The notes under the pieces are model-generated. The model did not search any database. It saw only the letters and a program-made list of their open reading frames with translations, and was not told the DNA's origin. 7,141 nt of DNA from contig JAQUAR010000074.1 in assembly GCA_028687155.1 (NCBI GenBank), positions 1 to 7,141 of the forward strand, written 5' to 3'. The translations under genes and the position numbers were made by a program. The stretch is from Methylacidiphilaceae bacterium (GTDB lineage Bacteria > Verrucomicrobiota > Verrucomicrobiia > Methylacidiphilales > Methylacidiphilaceae). Of the stretch, positions 1 to 6,639 are shown one piece after another (position 1 is the first letter of the stretch; each line of letters starts with the position of its first letter).

Positions 1-951
1 CGGGCCGATCTGGAAGGAGAAGCCGACCTGGTGGAAGAGGTCATTCGGATGCGCGGACTGGCCGAGGTGCCTCCTCGGGTTTCCGTCGGATGGTCGGAGG
101 AGAGTCGAGACGACTGCCGCTGGGATCGACGGGAAGCGGTTCGAACCGCGCTGAGCGCACGGGGATGGCAGGAGTGCATTAGCCTGCCCTTCACCGTTCT
201 CGATCCGGGAGAAGTCGGAATCGAGCTGGCGAATCCGGCAAGCGCCGATTTGCGTTTCCTACGCTCCGAGCTTGGAGCGGGCCTGATCGAAATCGCCCGC
301 ACCAATTGGGCGAAAGGGAATCGGAGCCTGCGGCTCTTCGAATTGGGCCGAGTGGTTCATCGGCGTCGGGGACAGGTGGAGGAGCGGGAGCGGTTGGCGG
401 TTCTCGCCGCCGGAGGGGCAGGGGATCCTCATTGGTTGACGGAAGAGCGCCCGCTCGACTTTTACGACCTGAAGGGCCTGGCCGACTTCCTGGAGAACTC
501 TTTTGCCTTTCCCAAAGAGGCTCGCCTGCGGCTGGAAAGCATTCCCCGCGAGGAGGCAGCCAAACGAGCAATCGACACGGAGCTCTTTCTCTTGGAGTAC
601 GATTTGGAGCCGTGGCTTGCGCAGGAGGAGAGGAAGCTGGTCTTTCGCCCGCTGCCGGTCTACCCGCCCGTTCGGCGGGACATCGCGGTCGTCGTCGACG
701 AGGCGGTCACCCACTCGGAAATCTGCCGCGTCGTCGAAGCGAGCCGGCTGCCCTGCTTGGAGGGATTGCAGCTGTTCGACTTGTTTCGGGATCCCTCAGG
801 AGCCCGCCTGCCGGTCGGCAAGAAGTCACTGGCCTACGCCTTGACTTTCCGGTCCCACGACCGCACCCTCACGGATAAAGAGGTCAATGGATGGCTTGGC
901 GACGTCCGGGCCGCCTTGCGATCTCAAGGCTGGTCGTTGCGGGAGGCGTAG
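1..951 (+). CDS. pheT: Phenylalanine-tRNA ligase beta subunit, C-terminal part (5' end outside window)
   Basis: PheT pairs with PheS in the cytoplasmic alpha2-beta2 enzyme that charges tRNA-Phe with phenylalanine. The frame is open from the first base, so about 316 C-terminal residues of a protein usually near 800 are present. Residues 1-27 read like the end of the B5 domain (ADLVEEVIRMRG, then a VPP turn). The middle section is the catalytic-like core, with a family-typical NPASADLRFLRSELGAGL stretch followed by RLFELGRVV. From about residue 221 (base 661) begins the FDX-ACB domain, which binds the tRNA anticodon stem: YPPVRRDIAVVV at its start and SLAYALTFRSHDRTLTDKEV near its end. The gene stops with TAG at 949-951. 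The GTG at base 31 is an internal Val codon, not the start. pheS would be expected upstream but is not visible. I see no clear hairpin-plus-T-run terminator directly after the stop. Identification is firm. Confidence 0.96.
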   Translation, partial: RADLEGEADLVEEVIRMRGLAEVPPRVSVGWSEESRDDCRWDRREAVRTALSARGWQECISLPFTVLDPGEVGIELANPASADLRFLRSELGAGLIEIARTNWAKGNRSLRLFELGRVVHRRRGQVEERERLAVLAAGGAGDPHWLTEERPLDFYDLKGLADFLENSFAFPKEARLRLESIPREEAAKRAIDTELFLLEYDLEPWLAQEERKLVFRPLPVYPPVRRDIAVVVDEAVTHSEICRVVEASRLPCLEGLQLFDLFRDPSGARLPVGKKSLAYALTFRSHDRTLTDKEVNGWLGDVRAALRSQGWSLREA

Positions 952-1384
952 CTCCGGGGACCGGTGAGTTCTTTGACGGGAAACGGGGATCGAGCGCGGC
1001 TGGTCGGGTTTTTGTAAAATATTGTTTTATCCGTTAAGGGATCCGACGAACAATTTCCCTATGCTGCTCGTGCTTGGGATGCATGCCTTTCCTCCGATAA
1101 GTTCGATTACGGGAGCCGGAATTGCTCGCGCGGCCAACGCCAGGCCTTCACTGGAAGACGGAAGCACGCGGCAAGGTTCCCACTTATGTGTAAAGTGGTC
1201 GAAAGGCCCCATTCCCACACGGCAGCACGGGGAAGCTTATTTCGGGATCGGGAAGAAAGGGCTGGCCGCGCGCCTCATCCCGTTCCGCTCGGGAAGACCA
1301 TTGGTGGTGGCGGTCATAGCGTGGCGATGACGAACGATCCGACGGCATCTCGTGCTGCGAACCAACGCCCTCTTGTCCCGGAGC
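952..1384. other. Long intergenic region with no supported gene
   Basis: This stretch separates the pheT stop from the end of the convergent nitroreductase gene. Several open frames cross it, the longest on the plus strand from a TTG at 1022 to 1330. None has a convincing ribosome site, a recognisable motif or protein-like composition. A short AT-rich patch lies at 1011-1030, with TAAAA (1015-1019) and TTTTA (1025-1029) as inverted arms around five bases, just after a run of Ts. That patch could be a weak transcript end for pheT or a promoter-like element, but it has no GC-rich stem. I see no tRNA, no terminal inverted repeats and no transposase remnant. The region may hold decayed coding sequence or a small RNA; nothing in it decides between these. 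Confidence 0.5.
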
Positions 1385-2002
1385 TCACAGCATCTGGCAA
1401 GCTTCCTCAAACTCCAGGCGCGGGTTGCGGGGGAAAAGTTCACGAGAATCTCCATAGCCGAGATTGCAGAGAAAATTTGCCTTCCATCGGCCGTCGGGAA
1501 AGAATTCCGCATTCACTTTTGCAGCGTCAAACCCCGACATCGGACCGCAATCCAGGCCCAAGGCTCGCGCGGCGAGGATAAAGTAGGCCCCGGCGAGAGA
1601 ACTGTTTCGGAAGGCCGTTTCTTGCGTGAGCGCTGGATTTCCGACGAACCACGAACGTGCGCCCGCGTGGGGGAATAGCTTGGGAAGCTTCTCGTAGAAC
1701 TCAACGTCCCAAGCGATGATGGCGGTCACGGGGGCGCGGCGCGTCTTCTCCACGTTTCCTAAAGAAAGGGCCGGCAGCAATCGCTCCTTGGCGGCCGGGG
1801 TGGTGAGGAAGACAAATCGGGCCGGGGAGGCATTCGCGCTAGTCGGGCCGAGCCGCGTCAGACCGTAGAGCTCTTGGACAAGCCCAACGGGAATAGGAGT
1901 GGGAAGCCAAGCCGTATGAGTGCGAGCCTTGCGGAAGAGTTGGTCTAGGGCTTCGTCCGGAATGCGCCTCTGCGAAGAGGAAGCAGTCGGGGTATTGATC
2001 AT
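1385..2002 (-). CDS. rutE: RutE/HadB-type FMN-dependent nitroreductase (malonic semialdehyde reductase family)
   Basis: This is a 205-residue cytoplasmic flavoprotein of the nitroreductase superfamily, close in length to E. coli RutE (about 196). RutE reduces malonic semialdehyde to 3-hydroxypropionate with NAD(P)H; relatives reduce nitro compounds and quinones. Family signatures run in order: ARTHTAW (26-32) and [12 protein letters not shown] (52-63), which bind [23 protein letters not shown] (91-110); ETAFRNSS (128-135); [11 protein letters not shown] (149-159); GYGDS (182-186); and a C-terminal [12 protein letters not shown]. The start ATG at 2002-2000 is preceded by AAAGGA at 2016-2011, eight bases away. 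No other rut pyrimidine-degradation genes are present, so a role in uracil breakdown is unlikely to be its only job. The divergent HxlR regulator instead suggests stress-induced reduction of electrophiles. Family is firm; the exact substrate is inferred. Confidence 0.9.
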   Translation of the reverse strand: MINTPTASSSQRRIPDEALDQLFRKARTHTAWLPTPIPVGLVQELYGLTRLGPTSANASPARFVFLTTPAAKERLLPALSLGNVEKTRRAPVTAIIAWDVEFYEKLPKLFPHAGARSWFVGNPALTQETAFRNSSLAGAYFILAARALGLDCGPMSGFDAAKVNAEFFPDGRWKANFLCNLGYGDSRELFPRNPRLEFEEACQML

Positions 2003-2095
2003 GGGCTATGTCCTTTGTTCTTTGCTGAGCAGGTTCTTTTTTGTAACCAAGTCTAGAATAGGAACGAAAAGGAGCACGCACAAGAAGGCACATTC
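2003..2095. promoter_or_regulatory. Shared control region between nitroreductase and HxlR regulator
   Basis: These 93 bases must hold the promoters of both divergent genes. For the plus-strand regulator, TAGAAT at 2054-2059 is a good -10 match but has only a weak -35 (GGTTCT, 2032-2037). For the minus-strand nitroreductase, AACGAA (2063-2068) and TTTGTA (2040-2045), read as TTCGTT and TACAAA on that strand, are spaced 17 bases apart and make a weak sigma70-like pair. An imperfect inverted repeat, GGTT (2032-2035) to AACC (2045-2048), overlaps the proposed nitroreductase -10. HxlR proteins bind short dyads in such spacers, so this is the likeliest operator. The region is visibly more AT-rich than its surroundings. 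The exact elements are tentative. Confidence 0.45.
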
Positions 2096-2491
2096 ATGTC
2101 AGTGAGTCACAACGGCATTCCCGACAGGGAAGGCTGCCCGGCGGTTCGCGAGGTGTTGAACCGAGTGGGGGATAAGTGGAGCGTCTTAGTCGTCGTTCTT
2201 TTGCGAGACCGATCGAAACGCTTCAGTGAGCTTCGACGGGCGATCGAGGGCATCTCGCAGAGGATGCTGACACTGACCTTGCGGGGACTGGAACGAGATG
2301 GCTTGGTGAAGCGGACGGTCGAGCCGACGATCCCCCCTCGCGTCGATTATGAATTGACCGCACTCGGCCGGACCATCCTTGAGCCGGTGAGAGCGTTGGA
2401 GGAATGGGCCTTGGACCACCGCTCGGCCGTACAAGAAGCACGCCGGCGGTATGACGAGGCGCAAAAGCGCAGGATAGCGGAGATCGGCTGA
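2096..2491 (+). CDS. HxlR-family winged-helix transcriptional regulator
   Basis: This 131-residue protein has the HxlR layout throughout. A conserved cysteine (Cys14, in [10 protein letters not shown]) sits just before the first helix, followed by GDKWSVLVV (25-33). The helix-turn-helix covers roughly residues 42-72 ([18 protein letters not shown], then [10 protein letters not shown]), and the wing contains [17 protein letters not shown] (75-91). A charged C-terminal helix probably dimerises. HxlR members act as dimers, and several (YodB, HypR, QorR types) sense quinones, aldehydes or oxidants through this N-terminal cysteine. ATG at 2096 is preceded by AGAAGG at 2083-2088, seven bases away. 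It is divergent from the nitroreductase, which makes that gene its probable target and itself probably autoregulated. Family assignment is firm; the signal sensed is inferred. Confidence 0.93.
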   Translation: MSVSHNGIPDREGCPAVREVLNRVGDKWSVLVVVLLRDRSKRFSELRRAIEGISQRMLTLTLRGLERDGLVKRTVEPTIPPRVDYELTALGRTILEPVRALEEWALDHRSAVQEARRRYDEAQKRRIAEIG

Positions 2492-2520
2492 CGGCGCCTC
2501 TGCTTTCCCGCGCCTAGGCG
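2492..2520. other. Convergent gene junction with inverted repeats
   Basis: Only 22 bases (2492-2513) separate the stop of the HxlR gene from the stop of ilvD. GGCGC (2493-2497) can pair with GCGCC (2510-2514) across 12 bases, and CGCCTAGGCG (2511-2520) is a perfect 10-base palindrome that contains the ilvD TAG. There is no T-run on either strand, so this is not a classic intrinsic terminator. It may still slow or end the two opposing transcripts. Confidence 0.3.
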
Positions 2521-4262
2521 GTCTCTTGGCCTATCTCCTCTCCATCGGTCACCGCCCCCAGGTGGGCGGAGCCGACCTGTGCCCGATATTTGGCGAGGAC
2601 CCCCCTCCGGTATCGGCTCGCCGGCGGGTTCCAAGCTGCCAACCGGCGCGCGATCTCTTCCTCCGGGAGTTCGAGCCGGATCTCTTCGGCTTCGGCGTCG
2701 ATGGTAATCGGGTCTCCGTTCTGAACAATGGCCAGGGGGCCTCCGGCTACTGCTTCCGGGGCGATGTGGCCGACGACAAAGCCATGGCTTCCGCCGGAAA
2801 AGCGGCCATCGGTAATGAGAGCGACATCCTTTCCGAGGCCGCGGCCCATGACGGCCGAGGTCGGGGAGAGCATCTCCCTCATTCCGGGGCCCCCTTGGGG
2901 CCCCTCGTAGCGGATGACGATGACGTCTCCCTTGACGACCGACCCGTCCAGGATGCTGGCCAGGGCCGCTTCCTCTGATTCGAAGACACGGGCGCTTCCG
3001 GTGAAGCGGAGGCCTTCCTTTCCGGTCAGCTTGGCCACCGCACCCAGCGGCGCCAGATTCCCGTGGAGGATCACGATATGGCCCATCGGCTTGATCGGTC
3101 TCTCGAAGGGAAGGATGATTTCCTGGTCGACGGGATAGTCGGCGCTCCCCTCGACATTTTCCGCCAGGGTTCTCCCGCTTACCGTCAGGCAGTCTCCGTG
3201 AAGGAGACCCTTTCCCAGAAGCCTCCGCAAGAGGGGAGGAAGTCCTCCGATCTCCGTCCAGTCGGCGACGGTAAAGCGGCCGCTCGGCTTGAGATCGGCG
3301 AGAACGGGCACCCGTTTACCGATCCGCCGGAAATCCTCCAAGCTCAGCTCGACCTCGGCCGCATGGGCGATTGCCAGCAGATGGAGAACGGCATTGGTCG
3401 ATCCGCCCAGAGCCATCACAACGGTGATCGCGTTCTCGAAGGCCTTCCGTGTGAGAATGTTGCGGGGCCGAATGCCGCGATCAATCAGTTGGGCGACGGC
3501 CTTTCCTGCGGCACGGCAGCCGATCTGCTTCTCCTTGGAAATGGCAAGCTCGGTCGAGCTTCCCGGGAGGCTCATTCCGAGCGCCTCGATGGCGCAGGCC
3601 ATCGTGTTGGCGGTATACATCCCCCCGCAAGAGCCCGGCCCGGGAATCGCATGGCTTTCAATCTCGGCCATCTCCTCGACGGAAAGATCGCCTTTGGCTT
3701 CGGCGCCAACGGCCTCGAAAACGGAGACGATATCGATCTTTTTCCCCTGATAGCAGCCGGGAAGAATGCTCCCGCCGTAGACGAAGACTCCGGGCCGGTT
3801 GAGCCTCGCCAGAGCGATCAGGCAGCCGGGCATGTTTTTGTCACAACCGCCGATGGCCACGAGCCCATCCATTCCCTCCGCTGCCGCGACCGTTTCGACC
3901 GAATCGGCGATCACCTCCCGGGAAACCAGGGAGTATTTCATCCCTTCGGTTCCCATCGAGATCCCGTCCGATACCGTGATCGTGTTGAAGATAAGGGCCT
4001 TGGCGCCCGCTTCGCTTGCGCCCGCAGCCGCTTCCCGAGCCAACCCGTCGATGTGCATGTTGCACGGAGTTACCTGGCTCCAGGTGGAGGCGATGCCAAT
4101 CAGATCCTTCTGGTCGAACTCCTCCTTTTGGAAGCCCAGCGGGTAGAGCATCGAACGGTTCGGAGCACGCATGGCTCCGTCGAAGATTTGGCGGGAGTAG
4201 GCTCGGTGGCATCCGGAGGATTGCCTTTGGGAGGAGTGTGGATTCTCGTTCGTCTTTTCCAT
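2514..4262 (-). CDS. ilvD: Dihydroxy-acid dehydratase
   Basis: IlvD dehydrates 2,3-dihydroxy-isovalerate and 2,3-dihydroxy-3-methylvalerate to the 2-oxo acids, the third common step of valine and isoleucine synthesis (and indirectly leucine and pantothenate). It is a cytoplasmic Fe-S lyase of the IlvD/Edd family. From the chosen start it has 582 residues, within the family range. The three cluster cysteines are present: Cys67 in TPCNMH, Cys140 in [10 protein letters not shown] and Cys212 in [13 protein letters not shown], which is the pattern of [2Fe-2S] enzymes. Other visible sites are TVSDGISMG (97-104; Mg-binding Asp), Lys142 after Asp141 (the carboxylated lysine position), and [10 protein letters not shown] near residues 485-494, which carries the catalytic serine. 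ATG at 4262-4260 is chosen because AAGGAG lies four bases upstream and the frame beyond it overlaps tatD. The gene is the last of a minus-strand cluster, 35 bases after tatD. Identification is firm. Confidence 0.97.
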   Translation of the reverse strand: MEKTNENPHSSQRQSSGCHRAYSRQIFDGAMRAPNRSMLYPLGFQKEEFDQKDLIGIASTWSQVTPCNMHIDGLAREAAAGASEAGAKALIFNTITVSDGISMGTEGMKYSLVSREVIADSVETVAAAEGMDGLVAIGGCDKNMPGCLIALARLNRPGVFVYGGSILPGCYQGKKIDIVSVFEAVGAEAKGDLSVEEMAEIESHAIPGPGSCGGMYTANTMACAIEALGMSLPGSSTELAISKEKQIGCRAAGKAVAQLIDRGIRPRNILTRKAFENAITVVMALGGSTNAVLHLLAIAHAAEVELSLEDFRRIGKRVPVLADLKPSGRFTVADWTEIGGLPPLLRRLLGKGLLHGDCLTVSGRTLAENVEGSADYPVDQEIILPFERPIKPMGHIVILHGNLAPLGAVAKLTGKEGLRFTGSARVFESEEAALASILDGSVVKGDVIVIRYEGPQGGPGMREMLSPTSAVMGRGLGKDVALITDGRFSGGSHGFVVGHIAPEAVAGGPLAIVQNGDPITIDAEAEEIRLELPEEEIARRLAAWNPPASRYRRGVLAKYRAQVGSAHLGAVTDGEEIGQETA

Positions 4263-4297
4263 GGCTCTCCTTTTCTGGAACGCGGCGGGAGTTGCTG

Positions 4298-5086
4298 TCA
4301 ATCGGCGAATCGGAAAAACGCGCGCGCGTTGCGCGAGCTCGCGTCGTCGACCGCGGACAAGGGCAGCTCGCGCAGGCGGGCCATCTCTTCGGCCACAAGA
4401 CGGACATGCCAAGGCTCGCACCGTCTGCCTCGATAGGGGACCGGGGCGAGAAAGGGGCAGTCGGTCTCCAGGAAGAATTTGTCCAAGGGCGCAGCCTGGG
4501 CGCTGGCCTGCGCCAGAGGAGCGTTGGGAAAGGTAATGAGGCCGGTGAAGGAGACGAAGTGACCGCGCCGGATCAGTTCCTGGAGGCGTTCCGGCCCTTC
4601 CCCAAAGCAGTGAAAGACGCAGCGCACGGCATTGTCGACTTCGTCGAGCATCGCGAGGGTCTCTTCCCAGGCAGACCGCTGATGGATGACCACCGGGAGA
4701 CTCTGCTCCCTGGCGAAAGCGAGCTGCGCGCGGAAGGTACTGCGTTGAGAATCTTTCTCCGCCTCCGCCGCTTCCGGATTGGGGGGGAGGCGGTGATAGT
4801 CGAGGCCGATTTCACCGACGGCGGCCACCTTCTTGTGCGCGGCCATTTCCCCGAGTTCCGAGAGGAAACCGGGAGGAGCGGCATGGGCGCTATTCGGGTG
4901 GATGCCCACCGTGCAGGCTAAGCTCACGTGCTTCTGCGCCAGCGCAAGAGCGGCACGGCTGGAGGCAAGGTCGGTTGCCACGACGACGATGCGATCGATG
5001 CCCTCCTTTTGGGCTCGGGCGATGACTTCCTCCCGATCCGGGGAGAACTCCGGGAAATACAAGTGAGCATGGGTGTCCGTCAACAT
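4298..5086 (-). CDS. TatD-family metal-dependent hydrolase (DNase)
   Basis: This 262-residue protein matches the TatD/YcfH/YjjV amidohydrolase-fold family: cytoplasmic, two-metal enzymes with 3'-5' exonuclease or DNase activity linked to DNA repair and RNA or D-amino-acid quality control in different members. All metal ligands are visible: Asp4, His6 and His8 in TDTHAHL; Glu92 in GEIGLDY; His135 in VVIHQR; His159 in VFHCF; Asp209 in ETDCPFLAP. The GRRCEPWHV segment (220-228) corresponds to the family's conserved R-x-EP loop. ATG at 5086-5084 places the metal motif at the very N terminus, as is usual. The gene starts two bases after the stop of the upstream MBL-fold gene and has only a weak purine stretch of its own (TGGA), so its translation is probably coupled to that gene. 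E. coli has three paralogues and I cannot say which one this matches, so no symbol is given. Confidence 0.94.
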   Translation of the reverse strand: MLTDTHAHLYFPEFSPDREEVIARAQKEGIDRIVVVATDLASSRAALALAQKHVSLACTVGIHPNSAHAAPPGFLSELGEMAAHKKVAAVGEIGLDYHRLPPNPEAAEAEKDSQRSTFRAQLAFAREQSLPVVIHQRSAWEETLAMLDEVDNAVRCVFHCFGEGPERLQELIRRGHFVSFTGLITFPNAPLAQASAQAAPLDKFFLETDCPFLAPVPYRGRRCEPWHVRLVAEEMARLRELPLSAVDDASSRNARAFFRFAD

Positions 5087-5088
5087 GG

Positions 5089-5889
5089 CTAGTCCAGAGC
5101 GATCGCGAGGCCGTCGAAAGCCACGGAGATCCCGGCCGGAAGAGCGGCCTCGCGATCTCGATGGCTCTTGTGATGGGTCAGATGGGTCAGGTAGGTCTGT
5201 CGGGCCTCGGCCCGCCGTGCAATCTTGACCGCTTGCTGGGAGGTCAAGTGCGTGGGATGGGGCTCGTCGCGCAGGCCGTCGATAATCAGAACTTCGACTG
5301 ACCGGATCGCCGACAGAATCTCTTCCGGCACGGCCTGGCAATCACTCAGATAGGCGAGAAGCTTCCGCCCATCCCGTTCCAGAAGATAGCCGAAGGTGGT
5401 GACTCGACCGTGGGGGACGGGCAAGGGAGTCACGGTCAGCCTGCCGAGGGGAAAGGCCTTTTCCACGGGATGAGGCAAGAGGCGAACGTAGGCCGCTGCT
5501 TGCGCCTTGGCGTCGAACGCGTAGGGGAACATGCGGGCGAGAATCTCGAGCGTCATGGCCGGACCATAAATGGGAAGACGTTCTTGGCGGAGTTCGCAGA
5601 AGCGGCGCAAATCGTCGAGGCCGAGAACGTGATCGGCGTGATGATGGGTATACAGGACAGCGCCCACGTCGCTGATGCCCTCTCGCAGGCATTGAGATCG
5701 CAAATCGGTCGCCGTATCGATGAGAAAGGGGAGCGCTCCATCATCGACGTAGAGCGAAGCCCTGGTCCGGCGATCCCGGGGGTCCGGCGAGAGACAGACT
5801 GGGCATCGGCAGCCGATCATCGGCACTCCCTGCGAGGTGCCCGAACCTAGCACCAGCCCGCGCAGGAGAGGAGCATTCGTTCGACTCAT
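5089..5889 (-). CDS. PhnP-like metallo-beta-lactamase-fold phosphodiesterase
   Basis: This 266-residue soluble hydrolase resembles PhnP, which opens 5-phosphoribosyl 1,2-cyclic phosphate in phosphonate catabolism. The N terminus has GSGTSQGVP (15-23) and a cysteine cluster, Cys27, Cys29 and Cys32 (GCRCPVC), equivalent to the extra structural zinc site of PhnP. The catalytic metal site is HHHADH (82-87), with further ligands at His160 (PVPHG), Asp183 (YLSDC) and His236 (THLTHH). ATG at 5889-5887 has AAAGGG five bases upstream. No phn C-P lyase genes are seen here, so its natural substrate may be another cyclic or diester nucleotide; the same family includes many uncharacterised homologues in bacteria without C-P lyase. 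It is the first gene of the MBL-tatD-ilvD cluster, and its stop lies two bases before tatD. Fold and subfamily are confident; the substrate is not. Confidence 0.88.
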   Translation of the reverse strand: MSRTNAPLLRGLVLGSGTSQGVPMIGCRCPVCLSPDPRDRRTRASLYVDDGALPFLIDTATDLRSQCLREGISDVGAVLYTHHHADHVLGLDDLRRFCELRQERLPIYGPAMTLEILARMFPYAFDAKAQAAAYVRLLPHPVEKAFPLGRLTVTPLPVPHGRVTTFGYLLERDGRKLLAYLSDCQAVPEEILSAIRSVEVLIIDGLRDEPHPTHLTSQQAVKIARRAEARQTYLTHLTHHKSHRDREAALPAGISVAFDGLAIALD

Positions 5890-6042
5890 CGAGACCCTTT
5901 TTTAGCAGGCAAGCGAGCGATCGCCGAGGAATTCCTCGCTTCTCCCCTGCGGGTTGAGTAGACTGGGTCCTTCATCCGAGAGCGAAGGGAAGCGAGGGCA
6001 AAGCCAATTTGACTTGCCGCCTCAGTTGCGTAGTGTCTTCGA
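5890..6042. promoter_or_regulatory. Divergent spacer with palindromes between MBL cluster and STAS gene
   Basis: This 153-base spacer carries unusual symmetry. A perfect 14-base palindrome, CGAGGAATTCCTCG, lies at 5925-5938. AAGCGAG at 5911-5917 is inverted as CTCGCTT at 5935-5941, enclosing the palindrome. AAGCGAGG returns as a direct copy at 5990-5997 and can pair with CCTCGCTT at 5934-5941. The left half would be transcribed as the leader of the MBL gene, so it could fold in alternative ways or bind a dimeric regulator. I could not find a clear sigma70 promoter for the minus-strand cluster here; the plus-strand promoter is listed separately. Confidence 0.4.
6009..6036 (+). promoter_or_regulatory. 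Putative sigma70-type promoter of the STAS gene
   Basis: TTGACT (6009-6014, five of six to the -35 consensus) and TAGTGT (6031-6036, four of six to the -10) are separated by 16 bases. Transcription would start about seven bases after the -10, at or next to base 6043, which is the G of the proposed GTG start codon. Match and position are seen in the sequence; activity is inferred. Confidence 0.5.
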
Positions 6043-6552
6043 GTGAGAACAGGGATCGTACAAGTCGGGAAGCTCCATGAGCTACCCTTGATCAAGGTCA
6101 TCGGAGCGGGTTCTTTCGAGCACTGTTTTTCTCTTCGTCACTATTGCGATAATCTAATTCAAGGCGGAAGCGAGAGACTGCTTGTGGACTTGGCGGAGTG
6201 CACCTATCTCGACAGCACCTTTCTTGGCACGCTGGCAGGACCGGCGTTAAAGTTGCGAAAAAAAGGAGGCGTTGTTCAGGTAACGGGGAGCAGCCGCCGC
6301 GTGTTGGAGTCCATTCGGACTTTGGGGCTGGATCGGCTCTTTGAGTGCGTTGAGAATGTGGCACCTTACGACGCCGTAGACCTTCATCCGTTGGAATCGG
6401 GTGTTTGTCATAAGGAAATGACCGGAGAGCTGCTTCTTCAGGCTCATCGATCTCTCTTGGAATGCGATCCAAGAAATGCGCCTAAGTTTCAGGATCTTGT
6501 TTCCTACCTGGGAGCCGAAGTGGTCCCGGCGGATCGCAGAGAGGCGGGTTAA
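6043..6552 (+). CDS. STAS-domain protein (anti-sigma factor antagonist-like)
   Basis: This 169-residue cytoplasmic protein has a STAS domain over about residues 14-108. The signature is LLVDLAECTYLDSTFLGTL (46-64): Ser58 in D-S-T-FLG sits where SpoIIAA/RsbV antagonists are phosphorylated by their partner kinase, with a following glycine-rich turn and the LESIRTLGLDRLFECVENV helix. STAS antagonists bind anti-sigma kinases when unphosphorylated and so release a sigma factor or other target. About 60 residues follow the domain (rich in acidic residues and Cys, including LLECDPRNAPKF), longer than in SpoIIAA (about 117). The start is taken as GTG at 6043 because an in-frame TAG lies at 6031-6033; the next alternative is a TTG at 6088, which would cut into the first strand. 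No Shine-Dalgarno precedes the GTG. A GAF-like gene follows in the same frame. STAS family is firm; the partner is unknown. Confidence 0.85.
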   Translation: MRTGIVQVGKLHELPLIKVIGAGSFEHCFSLRHYCDNLIQGGSERLLVDLAECTYLDSTFLGTLAGPALKLRKKGGVVQVTGSSRRVLESIRTLGLDRLFECVENVAPYDAVDLHPLESGVCHKEMTGELLLQAHRSLLECDPRNAPKFQDLVSYLGAEVVPADRREAG

Positions 6553-6583
6553 AGCCTGGGGCTTTGTTGCTCTTCTTTCGTTG

Positions 6584-6604
6584 CGCGGGCAGGCCTCGCC
6601 CGCG
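6584..6604 (+). terminator. GC-rich hairpin between STAS and GAF-like genes
   Basis: CGCGGGC (6584-6590) and GCCCGCG (6598-6604) form a perfect seven-base-pair stem around a seven-base loop, AGGCCTC. It starts 32 bases after the STAS stop and ends 35 bases before the next start codon. There is no T-run after it (the next bases are GGAAAG), so it may be a partial terminator, an mRNA-stabilising stem or an attenuator rather than a full stop. Confidence 0.4.
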
Positions 6605-6639
6605 GGAAAGTAACTTTTACGCCGCAAGGATGGAGGCGT

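Noticed and set aside
306..878. Overlapping 190-codon plus-strand frame within pheT
   Set aside because: It is a shadow of the pheT reading frame with Gly/Arg-rich, domain-free translation.
1098..1120. GTTCGATTAC resembling a tRNA T-loop
   Set aside because: The flanking bases do not form a T stem, and no acceptor or anticodon arm is found around it.
1022..1330. 102-codon plus-strand frame from TTG after pheT
   Set aside because: It has no ribosome site and no recognisable motif; kept only as part of the unexplained intergenic region.
4263..4421. N-terminal extension of ilvD by 53 codons
   Set aside because: It would overlap tatD, is rich in Arg and Ala in a way typical of out-of-frame reading, and the ATG at 4262 has its own AAGGAG site.
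3063..4436. Long plus-strand open frame (457 codons) opposite ilvD
   Set aside because: It lies antisense to a clear, fully conserved ilvD; its translation shows no domain and its openness follows from G+C-rich codon use on the other strand.
5087..5341. N-terminal extension of the TatD-family gene by 85 codons
   Set aside because: It overlaps the end of the MBL-fold gene, and the TatD metal motif normally lies at the extreme N terminus, as with the ATG at 5086.
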